Assembly (NCBI GenBank): GCA_947472995.1
Contig: CANJBO010000001.1
Coordinates: forward strand, 1 to 64,000
Length of the DNA stretch: 64,000 bases
From: Chloroflexota bacterium
GTDB taxonomy: Bacteria; Chloroflexota; Dehalococcoidia; UBA2979
Direction: 5' to 3'
The notes under the pieces were generated by a model. It was not told where the DNA came from. It did not search any database and saw only the letters and a program-made list of their open reading frames with translations. This document shows positions 46,105 through 57,800 of this stretch, piece by piece (position 1 is the first letter of the stretch; every line of letters begins with the position of its first letter). Both the position numbers and the translations under genes were made by a program.

Positions 46105-46134
46105 AACGAGGCCGCCCTCGCGGGCGGCCTCGTT
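46105..46134 (-). terminator. terminator of the infC-rpmI-rplT operon
   Basis: A perfect 13-bp stem AACGAGGCCGCCC/GGGCGGCCTCGTT with a 4-nt loop, followed on the minus strand by ATTATG. It lies 25 nt after the rplT stop. Confidence 0.85.
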
Positions 46135-46158
46135 CAGTTCTACGCAGCCTCGAGGGGG

Positions 46159-46533
46159 CTAGGCGGCGACGAGGGCGGCCGAGCGGGCGGCCTTCGCCTG
46201 CGCGGCGACGGCAGCGAACGCCGCGGGCTCGCGGACGGCCATCTCGGCGAGGGCCTTGCGGTTGAGCTCGATGCCGGCCTTGTTCATGCCGTCGATCAGC
46301 TGGCCGTAGGTCATGTCGTTCAGGCGGGCGGCCGCGTTGATGCGGACGATCCACAGGCGGCGGAAGTCGCCCTTGCGGTCCCTGCGGTGCACCGTGGCGT
46401 ACCGCAGCGCGTGGATCATCGACTGGTGCGCAACCTTGTAGTTGGTTGTGCGCTTGCCGTGGTGACCCGCGTTGAGGGCGAAGACCTTGCGGTGACGGTT
46501 GCGGGTCTGAACTCGGGAGCGGACGCGGGCCAT
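46159..46533 (-). CDS. rplT: 50S ribosomal protein L20
   Basis: Binds 23S rRNA early in 50S assembly. 124 aa with [40 protein letters not shown] and [20 protein letters not shown], then the helical tail. It is the last gene of infC-rpmI-rplT, 77 nt after rpmI. No L20 pseudoknot operator can be made out by eye. Confidence 0.97.
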   Translation of the reverse strand: MARVRSRVQTRNRHRKVFALNAGHHGKRTTNYKVAHQSMIHALRYATVHRRDRKGDFRRLWIVRINAAARLNDMTYGQLIDGMNKAGIELNRKALAEMAVREPAAFAAVAAQAKAARSAALVAA

Positions 46534-46610
46534 CTTGTTACCTCAAACTACAGGGCTGTCAGAGGGCCGGTGTGTGAGCCGGCCGGAGCAATTGTGCGTG
46601 GTAGCCGAGG

Positions 46611-46802
46611 CTACGCGTACGGCAGGTTGACCTTGATCACGGCGGACTGCCCCGACGCGGCGACGACGTCGCGGCCGAGGCCGGTCATCTTCGTGCGGCT
46701 GCGCTTGGCGCGCTTCGGGTTGCTGCTGCGGATCATGACCTTGCCGGTCCCGGTCAGGCGCGCGCGCTTCGCGGTCCCCTTGTGGGTCTTCATCTTCGGC
46801 AC
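46611..46802 (-). CDS. rpmI: 50S ribosomal protein L35
   Basis: 63 aa starting at GTG 46802: MPKMKTHKGTAKRARLTGTG, KVMIRSSNPKRAKRSR and the C-terminal VIKVNLPYA. GAGGGG lies about 9 nt before the GTG. A longer reading frame starting in infC would add a non-homologous arginine-rich leader and is rejected. A 17-nt inverted repeat built from the CCTCGAC motif (46820-46836) sits just before the ribosome binding site. Confidence 0.95.
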   Translation of the reverse strand: MPKMKTHKGTAKRARLTGTGKVMIRSSNPKRAKRSRTKMTGLGRDVVAASGQSAVIKVNLPYA

Positions 46803-46819
46803 GTGGGGAACCCCTCTTC

Positions 46820-46836
46820 GCCTCGACAGTCGAGGC
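46820..46836 (-). other. inverted repeat GCCTCGAC-N-GTCGAGGC
   Basis: An exact 8-base inverted repeat around one base in the 40-nt gap between infC and rpmI. It may fold as a small hairpin upstream of the rpmI ribosome binding site. Confidence 0.7.
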
Positions 46837-46842
46837 ACACGC

Positions 46843-47415
<573 letters not shown>

Positions 47416-47495
47416 CGGAAACTCCTCAACCCAGGCTCCACGCGACCCATGTCGTGCGTGGAGTGTGACAGGCCATCCACTCTAGCAGAAATCGA

Positions 47496-47512
47496 GGTTC
47501 CCGCAGGGAACC
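47496..47512 (-). terminator. terminator after the biotin carrier gene
   Basis: 7-bp stem GGTTCCC/GGGAACC with a 3-nt loop, followed on the minus strand by TCGATTTCTG. It lies 22 nt after the biotin carrier stop and before infC. A weak TAGAGT -10-like box (47479-47484) follows and may drive infC. Confidence 0.55.
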
Positions 47513-47533
47513 GGTCGAGGCGGGCGGAAGCCG

Positions 47534-48049
47534 CTACCCCTCGTCGGGGGTGTACTCGACGAGGACCTCGCTCTTTTCGACGCGCACGCCGCGCTCCGCA
47601 TGGACGGCGGAGACCACGCCCGATCGAGGCGACTGCACCTCGTTCTGCATCTTCATCGCCTCGATCACGACCACGCTCTGGCGTGCCTCGATGCGGTCGC
47701 CGACGGCGACGCGGATCTCGACGACGACGCCGGCGAGGGGGGCGCTGATCTTGCCCGGGGGGTCGGTCGCGCCGCCGCTGGCCCCGCGGCCACGGCCGCT
47801 CCCGGAGGCCCCGAGGACGAACGTGCGGCCATCCACCACCACGCGGAGGTTGCGGCCGTCACGAGTGACATAAGCACGAGTGGGGCGGCCGCCGCTGATG
47901 ATCGAGAAGAGCCCGGGCACACCGGAGGACGTCACGTCGACCTCGACGGGCGGGGCGTCATCGATCGCGACGGTCAGGCGACCGCCTGACTCGTCCACGA
48001 CGACGACGTGCGTCTGGCCATCTACCTGGAAGCGGTGCCGCGTCGCCAA
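47534..48049 (-). CDS. accB: biotin/lipoyl carrier protein of an acyl-CoA carboxylase
   Basis: Carries biotin between carboxylase half-reactions. 171 aa: a variable N-terminal half, then a Gly/Ser-rich linker (GASGSGRGRGASGGATD) and a biotinyl domain with KISAPLAGVVVEIRVAVGD, VVVIEAMKMQNEVQSPRSG (biotinylated Lys in EAMKM). The TTG start at 48049 overlaps accC by 28 nt; the exact start is uncertain. The length and the separate biotin carboxylase suggest an acetyl-, propionyl- or related acyl-CoA carboxylase; the carboxyltransferase is not in the window. Confidence 0.87.
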   Translation of the reverse strand: MATRHRFQVDGQTHVVVVDESGGRLTVAIDDAPPVEVDVTSSGVPGLFSIISGGRPTRAYVTRDGRNLRVVVDGRTFVLGASGSGRGRGASGGATDPPGKISAPLAGVVVEIRVAVGDRIEARQSVVVIEAMKMQNEVQSPRSGVVSAVHAERGVRVEKSEVLVEYTPDEG

Positions 48050-49578
48050 CCGGACGTCCCTCCATCGTGACGGATACCACGTCGAGCGATCTCGCGGGCG
48101 CCGTGCATCCAGCGGCTCATGTCGGCGGCGCCGACACCCGGGGCGCTGCTCCGGCCGGCGGTGGTCTGCTCGGCCATCGCGCCGGCGATGAGGGCGGGCT
48201 CCAGGCGCTCGTCATCCTCGGCGAGCTCCGGCATGACGAAGGTCGACTCCAGCCACCCCGTCGAGAAGTCGCCGGAGAGGAAGTCCGGGTGCTCCAGCAG
48301 CGCGAGGTGGAACGGGGCGTTGGTCTGCACGCCCGAGATGACGAGGTCGCGGAGCGCCCGGCGCATGCGCTCGATGGCGCGAGGCCGCGTCTCCGCCCAG
48401 ACGATCAGCTTGCCGAGCAGCGAGTCGTAGAAGACCGGGATGTCGAGGCCGCTGTAGAGCATCGTGTCGAAGCGCACGCCGGGGCCGTTGGGGTACTCCA
48501 CGAAGTCCACCAGGCCGACGGCCGGCGCGAAGTTCGCGTAGGGGTCTTCACCGTTGATACGGCACTCGATCGCCCAGCCGGTCGGGTCGACGGTGGTGGC
48601 CTCCTCGGACAGCGGCTCGCCGTTCGCGACGGCGATCTGCAGCGCGACGAGGTCGATGCCGCCGCAGACGAGCTCGGTCACCGGGTGCTCCACCTGGAGC
48701 CGCGCGTTGACCTCCAGGAAGTAGAAGTTGCCGTCGCGGTCCAGCAGGAACTCGACGGTGCCGGCGTTGCGGTAGCCGCAGGACTGCGCGGCCGCGATCG
48801 CGGCATCGCACAGGCGCTTGCGGATCTCCGGCGTGACGGCGACCGAGGGTGCTTCCTCGACGAGCTTCTGGTTGCGGCGCTGGATCGAGCACTCGCGCTC
48901 ACCGAAGGCGCGCACGGTGCCGAAGTGGTCCGCGACGATCTGCACCTCGATGTGCCGCGCCGGCGAGATGTACCGCTCGAGGAAGATCGTGGCGTCACCG
49001 AACGAGGACGCGGCCTCCGATCCGGCGGCGCGCATCGCGTTCTCGAGATCCTCGGCGCGCTGGACGAGGCGGATGCCGCGCCCGCCGCCGCCCGCCGAGG
49101 CCTTCACCATCAGCGGGAAGCCGATGCGCTCCGCCTCGGCCGCCGCGGTCGCGAAGTCGGCGGCGTCGATGTCGTTGGCGCCGGGGACGATCGGCACGCC
49201 GGCGGCCTCCATCAGCCGCCGCGCGGAGACCTTCCCGCCGAGCGCGCGCATCGCCTCGGACGTCGGGCCGATGAAGGTGATGCCGGCCTCGACGCACGCA
49301 TCCACGAACCGGGAGTTCTCCGAGAGGAAGCCGTAACCGGGATGCACCGCGTCGGCACCCGTCTGCTTCGCCGCATCGATGATTTTGTCGATCACGAGGT
49401 AGGACTCGAGCGCGGGGCCCTCCCCGATGCGCACGGCGTAGTCGGCGTTGCGGACGTGGAGCGCGTTGCGATCGGGGTCGGAGTAGACGGCGACGGTCTC
49501 GATGCCCAGCTCGCGGCAGGTCCGCTGGATCCGCAGCGCGATCTCACCACGGTTGGCGATGAGCACCCGCTTGATCAT
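48022..49578 (-). CDS. accC: biotin carboxylase
   Basis: ATP-dependent carboxylation of biotin. 518 aa with IKRVLIANRGEIALRIQRTC, DAVHPGYGFLSENSRFV, ATP-grasp Gly loop KASAGGGGRGIRLVQRAEDL, RHIEVQIVADHFGTVRAFGE, ECSIQRRNQKLVEEAPS, and FLEVNARLQVEHPVTELVCG. ATG 49578 has GGGGAG upstream. The C-terminal extension of about 60 residues (SRWMHGAREIARRGIRHDGG) is longer than in AccC and could be a linker. It could equally be a propionyl- or methylcrotonyl-CoA carboxylase subunit. Confidence 0.93.
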   Translation of the reverse strand: MIKRVLIANRGEIALRIQRTCRELGIETVAVYSDPDRNALHVRNADYAVRIGEGPALESYLVIDKIIDAAKQTGADAVHPGYGFLSENSRFVDACVEAGITFIGPTSEAMRALGGKVSARRLMEAAGVPIVPGANDIDAADFATAAAEAERIGFPLMVKASAGGGGRGIRLVQRAEDLENAMRAAGSEAASSFGDATIFLERYISPARHIEVQIVADHFGTVRAFGERECSIQRRNQKLVEEAPSVAVTPEIRKRLCDAAIAAAQSCGYRNAGTVEFLLDRDGNFYFLEVNARLQVEHPVTELVCGGIDLVALQIAVANGEPLSEEATTVDPTGWAIECRINGEDPYANFAPAVGLVDFVEYPNGPGVRFDTMLYSGLDIPVFYDSLLGKLIVWAETRPRAIERMRRALRDLVISGVQTNAPFHLALLEHPDFLSGDFSTGWLESTFVMPELAEDDERLEPALIAGAMAEQTTAGRSSAPGVGAADMSRWMHGAREIARRGIRHDGGTSGWRRGTASR

Positions 49579-49698
49579 GCGTCTCCCCTGCGTGCCCGTC
49601 CCCGAGGGACGATGGACGTGGAACCGGGCGGCGTCGATGCTCGTCAGACTGACACGCGGAGCCTACGGCGGCAACCTCCGCGAGACGGGAGCGAAACG

Positions 49699-50325
49699 AT
49701 GACCACGTGGCGCCGCACCTCGGCCGGCCTGATCGCCGCCCTCGCGCTCCTCGGCGCTGCCGCCTGTAGCGCTCCCACGTCCCCGCCCATTGCCACGCCC
49801 ACAGCCACCTCGACAGCGCCGAGGCCGACCGAGACGCCGACCGCCTCGCCCAGCCCGACTCCGAGTCCGACAGCCTCGCCGACACCCAGCGCCACGCCGA
49901 CCTCGACGCCCGCAGGGCCGCCGAGCGCCCCCACGCCGCCCGCGGGCTACGCGCAGTCCTGCGCGAAGGCGGTGCCGTGGGGGAAGCAGGTGACCGCGCC
50001 GTTCGTCTGCCTCGACGCGCCGATCGCGGGCACGCACGTCGCGCGGGGCGCGCGCCTGCTGGTGCGCGGCTACGCAGGCGGGTCGTTCGAGAACAACGTG
50101 GTCGTCGTGCTGTGGACGCTGGCCGGCGGACAGGCGGGGGCGCGGGTGGTCCAGACCCCGGTCACCTACGTCGCCCCCGACGTCGGGATGCCGGGCTACT
50201 GGCAGGTCGCATTCGTCGTCCCCGCGGACGCGACGCCCGGGCTGGCACGAGTGATCGCGCACTTCGACAGCCCGAAGGACGGAAGCGTAGTCGCGGAAAC
50301 CGGCGTCGACATCGTCATCGACTAG
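49699..50325 (+). CDS. lipoprotein with Gmad2 immunoglobulin-like domain
   Basis: 208 aa: lipobox signal (LIAALALLGAAACSA), a Thr/Pro/Ser linker of about 50 residues (TPTATSTAPRPTETPTASPS), then a beta domain with CLDAPIAGTHVARGARLLVR, GYAGGSFENNVVVVLW and SPKDGS followed by TGVDIVID, the pattern of Gmad2 (spore germination/secreted Ig-like). GGGAG is 8 nt before ATG 49699. It is divergent from accC and convergent with the reductase gene. Probably a surface protein of unknown role. Confidence 0.75.
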   Translation: MTTWRRTSAGLIAALALLGAAACSAPTSPPIATPTATSTAPRPTETPTASPSPTPSPTASPTPSATPTSTPAGPPSAPTPPAGYAQSCAKAVPWGKQVTAPFVCLDAPIAGTHVARGARLLVRGYAGGSFENNVVVVLWTLAGGQAGARVVQTPVTYVAPDVGMPGYWQVAFVVPADATPGLARVIAHFDSPKDGSVVAETGVDIVID

Positions 50326-50330
50326 ACGAT

Positions 50331-50879
50331 CTACCGCGGGCGGTAGTGGAGCAGCACCGTGCCGTTGTCGAAGCGGCGCTCCTCGACGAGCTCGAGGTCG
50401 AGACGCACGTCGTCCGGGAGCGCGCGACTGCCGCCACCGACGACGACGGGCACGACGATCAGGTGGTAGTCGTCGACCAGGCCGGCGCGGATCGCCTGCG
50501 CGGCGAGGTTCGGGCCGCCGATCGAGATGTCCTGTGCGGCACTCGCCTTCATCGCGCGCACCGCCTCGACATCGAACGTCCGCTCGATGCGCGTGCGCGC
50601 GCTCGTCACGGCCTCGAGCGTCGTCGAGTAGACGATCTTGTCGGAGTCGCGCCAGACGTGAGCGAAGTCGGCCGTGACCGGCGAGTCGAGACCCTCGGTC
50701 TCCCAGTACACCATCGTCTCGTACATGCGACGGCCGTACAGCTGCGTACCGACTGGCCGCAACAGGTCGTTGAAGAACTGGTGCTGGTCCTCGCTCGGCT
50801 CGGACCAGTCGAAGTTGCCCTCACGGTCGGTGGTGTAGCCGTCGAGGGACATGTTCGCCGCGTAGATCAGCTTCGCCAT
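50331..50879 (-). CDS. dihydrofolate reductase family (RibD C-terminal-like) protein
   Basis: 182 aa, NADPH-dependent reductase fold: MAKLIYAANMSLDGYTTDRE, QLYGRRMYETMVYWE, DKIVYSTTLEAV, ISIGGPNLAAQAIRAGLVDD and VVPVVVGGGSRALP. AGGAGG is six bases before ATG 50879. These stand-alone proteins are usually not true DHFRs and their substrates are unknown. Located 15 nt after thrS on the same strand, so it may be read through from the T-box controlled transcript. Confidence 0.9.
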   Translation of the reverse strand: MAKLIYAANMSLDGYTTDREGNFDWSEPSEDQHQFFNDLLRPVGTQLYGRRMYETMVYWETEGLDSPVTADFAHVWRDSDKIVYSTTLEAVTSARTRIERTFDVEAVRAMKASAAQDISIGGPNLAAQAIRAGLVDDYHLIVVPVVVGGGSRALPDDVRLDLELVEERRFDNGTVLLHYRPR

Positions 50880-50893
50880 CACTGCCTCCTCGA

Positions 50894-52669
50894 CTAGCCT
50901 TCCGCGACCGGCGGGGCGCCGTGCAGCGCGCGCGTGTCGCGCTCCCCGGCGAGCCGTTCGATGATCTGCGTCACGGGCATCGCGCCGAGGTCGACGCCGC
51001 TGCCGTCGCGCACCGCCGCCGCCTCCGCCTCCTGCTCGCGGTCGCCGACGACCAGCATGTACGGCACGCGCTGGAGCTGGGCACGACGGATCTTCGCGCC
51101 CATGCGCTCGTTCGAATCGTCCACCTCGACGCGCAGGCGGTGCGCCTTCAGCAGCGTGCGGATGAGCTCGGCGTACTCGACGTGCCGGTCCGCGATCGGC
51201 ACGACCACGGCCTGCACGGGCGCGAGCCACAGCGGGAAGTGCCCCGCGGTGTGCTCCGTGTACACGCCGATGAACCGCTCCAACGATCCGAGGATCGCGC
51301 GGTGCAGCATCATCGGCGTGTGGCTCTCGCCATCGGCACCGGTGTACTCCAGGCCGAAGCTCGTCGGCATCGCCTGGTCAATCTGGATCGTCGAGAGCTG
51401 CCATGAGCGGCCGATCGCGTCGCGCACGTGGAACTCCACCTTCGGGCCGTAGAACGCACCCTCGCCGGGCGCGATCACGTACTCGTAGCCGGCGCTCGTC
51501 AGCGCCTCGCCGAGCAGCCGCTCCGAGGCATCCCACGACGCGATCTCCCCGACGAACTTCTCCGGCCGCGTCGCGAGCTTCACCAGCGGCTCGCCGAGGC
51601 CGAGGTCGTGGTAGACGCGCTGGCTCATCTCGAAGAAGCGGTGCACCTCGCCCTCGAACTGCTCCGGGGTGCAGTAGATGTGCGCGTCGTCCTGCGAGAA
51701 CGAGCGCACGCGCGTCATGCCGTGCAGCACGCCCGATCGCTCGAAGCGATGCAGCCGCGTGAACTCCGCGAGGCGCAATGGCAGGTCACGGTAGGAGTAG
51801 TGGCCGCTCTTGAAGAACCAGCAGTGGCCGGGGCAGTTCATCGGCTTCACGCCGATCTCCGACTCGTCCGCCTCGAACATGAACATGTCATCTCGGAAGT
51901 TCTGGTAGTGCCCGGAGATCTTCCAGAGGTCGGCGGAGAACAGCTGCGGCGTGATCACCTCGGAGTAGTCGTACTCGCGGTAGAGGTCGCGCATGTAGTC
52001 GATGAGCCCGTTGTAGAGGACGGTCCCCTTCGGGTGGTAGAACGGCGAGCCCGGCGAGATCGCGTCGAGGTGGAACAGGTCCAGCTCGCGGCCGAGGCGG
52101 CGGTGGTCGCGCTTCTCAGCCTCCTCGCGCGTGACGCGGAAGGCCTCCAGCTCCTCGGCGGTCGGGAAGAGCAGACCGTAGACGCGCTGGAGCATCGCGT
52201 TCTTCTCGTCGCCGCGCCAGTACGCACCGGCGACGCGGTCGAGGGCGAACGCGCCGAGCTGGCCGGTGCGCTCCGTGTGGCCGCCGCGGCAGAGGTCGTG
52301 GAACTCGCCGTGGCGGAAGTAGCCGACGGTGTCGTCGGTGATGCCCTCGATCAGCTCGAGCTTGTACGGCTGGTCTTTGAAGATCTCGCGCGCTTGCGCC
52401 TTCGGGATCTGCTCGCCGTGGATGACGAGGTCGCGCTCCACCGACACCCGCATGCGCGCCTCGAGCGCGACGAGGTCGTCCGGGTTCAGCGGGCGGGGGA
52501 GGTCGAAGTCGTAGTAGAAGCCGTTGTCGACCGGCGGGCCGATGGCGTACTTCGCCTCCGGGAACAGCTCCAGGACCGCCTCGGCCAGCACGTGGGCGGC
52601 CGAGTGGCGCATGCGGAACAAGCGCTCCTCCGCGGGCAGGTCGTCGAAGGGGGTGTCGTGGTCGTTCAT
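50894..52669 (-). CDS. thrS: threonine--tRNA ligase
   Basis: Charges tRNA-Thr. The start at ATG 52669 (AGAGGA 8 nt upstream) gives 591 aa. It begins directly at the editing domain (RMRHSAAHVLAEAVLELFPE) and lacks the N-terminal TGS domain of E. coli ThrRS. Editing-site CRGGHTERTGQLG is present, then class II motifs PKGTVLYNGLIDYMRDLYRE, GHCWFFKSGHYSYRDLP, SFSQDDAHIYCTPEQFE, and motif 3 HRAILGSLERFIGVYTEH, followed by the anticodon domain. It is controlled by the T-box just upstream. Confidence 0.97.
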   Translation of the reverse strand: MNDHDTPFDDLPAEERLFRMRHSAAHVLAEAVLELFPEAKYAIGPPVDNGFYYDFDLPRPLNPDDLVALEARMRVSVERDLVIHGEQIPKAQAREIFKDQPYKLELIEGITDDTVGYFRHGEFHDLCRGGHTERTGQLGAFALDRVAGAYWRGDEKNAMLQRVYGLLFPTAEELEAFRVTREEAEKRDHRRLGRELDLFHLDAISPGSPFYHPKGTVLYNGLIDYMRDLYREYDYSEVITPQLFSADLWKISGHYQNFRDDMFMFEADESEIGVKPMNCPGHCWFFKSGHYSYRDLPLRLAEFTRLHRFERSGVLHGMTRVRSFSQDDAHIYCTPEQFEGEVHRFFEMSQRVYHDLGLGEPLVKLATRPEKFVGEIASWDASERLLGEALTSAGYEYVIAPGEGAFYGPKVEFHVRDAIGRSWQLSTIQIDQAMPTSFGLEYTGADGESHTPMMLHRAILGSLERFIGVYTEHTAGHFPLWLAPVQAVVVPIADRHVEYAELIRTLLKAHRLRVEVDDSNERMGAKIRRAQLQRVPYMLVVGDREQEAEAAAVRDGSGVDLGAMPVTQIIERLAGERDTRALHGAPPVAEG

Positions 52670-52720
52670 CGCCGGGTCCTCTCGCGCCCGGGCAACCCCG
52701 GGCGCTGAATCGCAGAGCAA

Positions 52721-53035
52721 ACAAAAGCGCGCCTGTCCCGCGGGACGAGAGGCGCGCTCACGTGGTTCCACCCGGCTTCCCTCGACGTGTCACGCGCATG
52801 GGCGCGCGCCGTCGAGGCTCCAGCACCCGTAACGTGGGTGTCGCCGCCGCGGGTTCGCCCGCGGGCTCAGGGGTGGTGTCATCGCGCGTCCGGCTGCGGG
52901 GCTCACAACCGTCGAGGGCAAGCCTCGACGGCCCCGTTCTCTGGAGCCGGCGCGACGCGGGACGTGTCCCCGTCGGCGCTCGTCTAACGTGCCCGGAGGG
53001 CACGGCGTGGGTCTGTTGCGAGTGTACGCGGGCAG
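52721..53035 (-). promoter_or_regulatory. T-box riboswitch leader of thrS
   Basis: On the minus strand the conserved T-box sequence GGGTGGAACCACG lies at 52773-52761, and the intrinsic terminator (GCGCGCC stem, then TTTTGTTT) occupies 52758-52721. Upstream is a long stem I region with CCAGAGAA (AG-bulge-like) and an apical hairpin CCGTCGAGG/CCTCGACGG. A possible Thr specifier ACC lies in GATGACACCACCCC near 52866-52884. Uncharged tRNA-Thr should favour the antiterminator and thrS expression. The specifier is tentative; the T-box and terminator are not. Confidence 0.92.
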
Positions 53036-53109
53036 GGCGGTGAGGTGAACCGCCGAGGAGATACCGGCGACGTTGCGCTGTGGTGCGGGACGAACGGGAG
53101 AGGTGATGG

Positions 53110-53183
53110 TGGGCGGTACTGGGTTCGAACCAGTGACCTCAGCGATGTCAACGCTGCGCTCTAACCAACTGAGCTAACCACCC
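53110..53183 (-). tRNA. tRNA-Val (GAC)
   Basis: Full cloverleaf: acceptor GGGTGGT/ACCGCCC, D stem GCTC/GAGC, anticodon stem CAGCG/CGCTG with loop TTGACAT (anticodon GAC), T stem ACTGG/CCAGT with TTCGAAC. The CCA end is not fully encoded. Confidence 0.96.
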
Positions 53184-53242
53184 GCGTCACCACTGCGACG
53201 GCCACCGTAGGCGCCACCGCTGACCGATCGCCGGTGCCTCGA

Positions 53243-53271
53243 AGGCTAAGACACGGCCTGAGCCGCGTCAA
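53243..53271 (-). promoter_or_regulatory. tRNA-Val promoter (TTGACG - 17 - TAGCCT)
   Basis: On the minus strand TTGACG (53271-53266), a 17-bp spacer and TAGCCT (53248-53243), 59 nt before the mature 5' end. Confidence 0.7.
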
Positions 53272-53341
53272 AGGGCGAGAGTAGATGGTCGATCGTGCAC
53301 GCCTCATGCGCAATATCGATCAACGCGATGTTCGCTTTTCG

Positions 53342-53370
53342 TTGACACGCGATCTGGCCGCTGCTACCTT
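53342..53370 (+). promoter_or_regulatory. tRNA-Lys promoter (TTGACA - 17 - TACCTT)
   Basis: Perfect -35 TTGACA at 53342-53347, a 17-bp spacer and TACCTT at 53365-53370. tRNA-Lys begins 10 nt later, so its precursor would have almost no leader. It may also drive tRNA-Leu. Confidence 0.88.
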
Positions 53371-53380
53371 CCTCGCGCGG

Positions 53381-53455
53381 GGGCCTCTAGCTCAATGGCA
53401 GAGCAGCTGACTCTTAATCAGCCGGTTCCCGGTTCGAGTCCGGGGGGGCTCACCA
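53381..53455 (+). tRNA. tRNA-Lys (CTT)
   Basis: Cloverleaf with acceptor GGGCCTC/GGGGCTC (G-U pairs), D stem GCTC/GAGC, anticodon stem GCTGA/TCAGC and loop CTCTTAA (anticodon CTT), T arm CCCGG/CCGGG with TTCGAGT, encoded CCA. Confidence 0.95.
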
Positions 53456-53528
53456 GAACGACTCCGCGGTCCCGACGACAGGGAGTCCGTCTCGCCCCGG
53501 GGAGGGCGCGGCGGACGATGATCCCGAT

Positions 53529-53613
53529 GGGGAAGTGTCGGAACTGGCAGACGAGCGTGACTTAGGATCACGTGCCGCAAGGCGTAGGAGTTCGAGTCTC
53601 CTCTTCCCCACCA
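53529..53613 (+). tRNA. tRNA-Leu (TAG)
   Basis: Acceptor GGGGAAG/CTTCCCC, anticodon stem CGTGA/TCACG with loop CTTAGGA (anticodon TAG), long type II variable arm GCCGCAAGGC, T arm with TTCGAGT, encoded CCA. It lies 73 nt after tRNA-Lys, perhaps co-transcribed. Confidence 0.95.
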
Positions 53614-53708
53614 GCCCGGCCATCCCTCATGGGTCTTCCCGTGATGGTGACGTCGGTGATGGGTGATGTAGCGACAAGGATCGCGTCTGATCGGCGCGAG
53701 GGGGATCC

Positions 53709-54722
53709 ATGGCGAAACTGCTGGAAGTCAAAGACCTCCGCACGTACTTCTTCACCGAAGAAGGCGTCGTGCGCGCCGTTGACGGCGTGACGTGGGATCT
53801 GGACGAGGGCGAAACCCTCGCGCTGGTGGGCGAGTCGGGGTGCGGCAAGTCCGTCACCGCGATGTCGATCCTCCGGCTGATCCCGAACCCGCCCGGGCGG
53901 ATCGTCGAGGGGCAGGTCATCTTCGAAGGCCGCGACCTGCTGAAGGTGGACGACGCAGAGATGCGCTCCATCCGAGGCAACCGGATCGCGATGATCTTCC
54001 AGGAGCCGATGACCTCGCTGAACCCGGTCCTCACGATCGGCCAGCAGATCAAGGAGGCCATCCTCCTGCACCTCGGCCTCGGCGACGAAGAGGCGAACGC
54101 CCGCGCCGTCGAGCTGCTGGAGATGGTCGGCATCCCCGACGGCGGGGCCCGCCTGCGGGACTACCCGCACCAGTTCTCCGGCGGCATGCGCCAGCGCGTC
54201 ATGATCGCCATGGCGCTGGCCTGCAACCCGAAGGTCCTGATCGCCGACGAGCCGACCACCGCGCTCGACGTCACGATCCAGGCGCAGATCCTCGAGATCA
54301 TGGCGCGCCTGTCGAAGGAGCTCGGCACGGCCGTGCTCGTCATCACGCACAACCTCGGCATCGTGGCGCGCTACGCGGACCGCGTGAACGTCATGTACGC
54401 CGGCGAGATCGTGGAGACCGGCACCGCGATCGACATCTTCAAGCGCCCGGCGCACCCGTACACCGTGGGTCTGATGGCCTCCGTCCCGCGCCTGGACGCG
54501 ACCGAGAAGGTTCGCCTCGCGACGATCGAGGGCCAGCCGCCGCTGTTGATCAACGTCGTCCAGGGCTGCCCGTTCCGGCCGCGCTGCGACTGGGCGATCG
54601 ACATCTGTGCGACGGACCACCCGGTCCTCGAGGACAAGGAGCCCGGTCACCAGGCTCGCTGCTGGCGTGACCCGAAGACGGATGAGCGCACGCGCATCCT
54701 CTCTGAAGCCGCTGCGCTGTAG
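53709..54722 (+). CDS. oppD: oligo/dipeptide ABC transporter ATP-binding protein (OppD/DppD type)
   Basis: 337 aa ATPase. Walker [21 protein letters not shown]-loop [14 protein letters not shown], signature [15 protein letters not shown], Walker [22 protein letters not shown]-loop [20 protein letters not shown], and the OppD/F C-terminal cysteine motif [21 protein letters not shown] precedes ATG 53709. Permease and binding-protein genes are absent from the window, so the partner subunits must lie elsewhere. It is followed 14 nt later by oppF. Confidence 0.93.
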   Translation: MAKLLEVKDLRTYFFTEEGVVRAVDGVTWDLDEGETLALVGESGCGKSVTAMSILRLIPNPPGRIVEGQVIFEGRDLLKVDDAEMRSIRGNRIAMIFQEPMTSLNPVLTIGQQIKEAILLHLGLGDEEANARAVELLEMVGIPDGGARLRDYPHQFSGGMRQRVMIAMALACNPKVLIADEPTTALDVTIQAQILEIMARLSKELGTAVLVITHNLGIVARYADRVNVMYAGEIVETGTAIDIFKRPAHPYTVGLMASVPRLDATEKVRLATIEGQPPLLINVVQGCPFRPRCDWAIDICATDHPVLEDKEPGHQARCWRDPKTDERTRILSEAAAL

Positions 54723-54736
54723 CGCGAGGGACAACG

Positions 54737-55753
<1,017 letters not shown>

Positions 55754-55778
55754 CCGCCTCGCGCGGACATGGACCGAC

Positions 55779-55813
55779 CGAAGCCCCGGCCTCACCGCCG
55801 GGGCTTCGTCTTG
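55779..55813 (+). terminator. intrinsic terminator after oppDF
   Basis: 12-bp stem CGAAGCCCCGGC/GCCGGGGCTTCG with a 6-nt loop, followed by TCTTG, 26 nt after the oppF stop. Confidence 0.85.
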
Positions 55814-55875
55814 CCCGGCGCCTCCTGCGCGACACGCCCCGTCGAGGCGACAGCACGTGTAGTCCGCGCGCCCGT

Positions 55876-55881
55876 TAGGAT
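55876..55881 (+). promoter_or_regulatory. -10-like box before lepA (TAGGAT)
   Basis: TAGGAT ends six bases before the lepA GTG, fitting the leaderless pattern, but AGGA in the same bases could equally act as a Shine-Dalgarno sequence. Confidence 0.35.
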
Positions 55882-55887
55882 GAAGGC

Positions 55888-57708
<1,821 letters not shown>

Positions 57709-57740
57709 TCGAGGTTTTCTGCGGGCTCATGCCGGGTATA

Positions 57741-57784
57741 CCCGGCCCGCCCTCCGGGAGGTCGCGGGACGCTTCGGCCACTTG
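57741..57784 (+). other. 44-bp leader element shared with rsmA (copy in the fabV leader)
   Basis: CCCGGCCCGCCCTCCGGGAG at 57741, then GTCGCGGGACGCTTCGGCCA and CTTG. It matches 61921-61964 at 37 of 44 positions and lies 17 nt before the fabV start. A conserved small stem CCTC/GAGG can form. See the findings. Confidence 0.6.
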
Positions 57785-57800
57785 GGCAGAGGAGGAACAC

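Noticed and set aside
52800-53010. Octamer cluster as a replication origin or CRISPR-like array
   Set aside because: The four octamers lie inside the thrS T-box leader, and no DnaA boxes or regular spacing are present.
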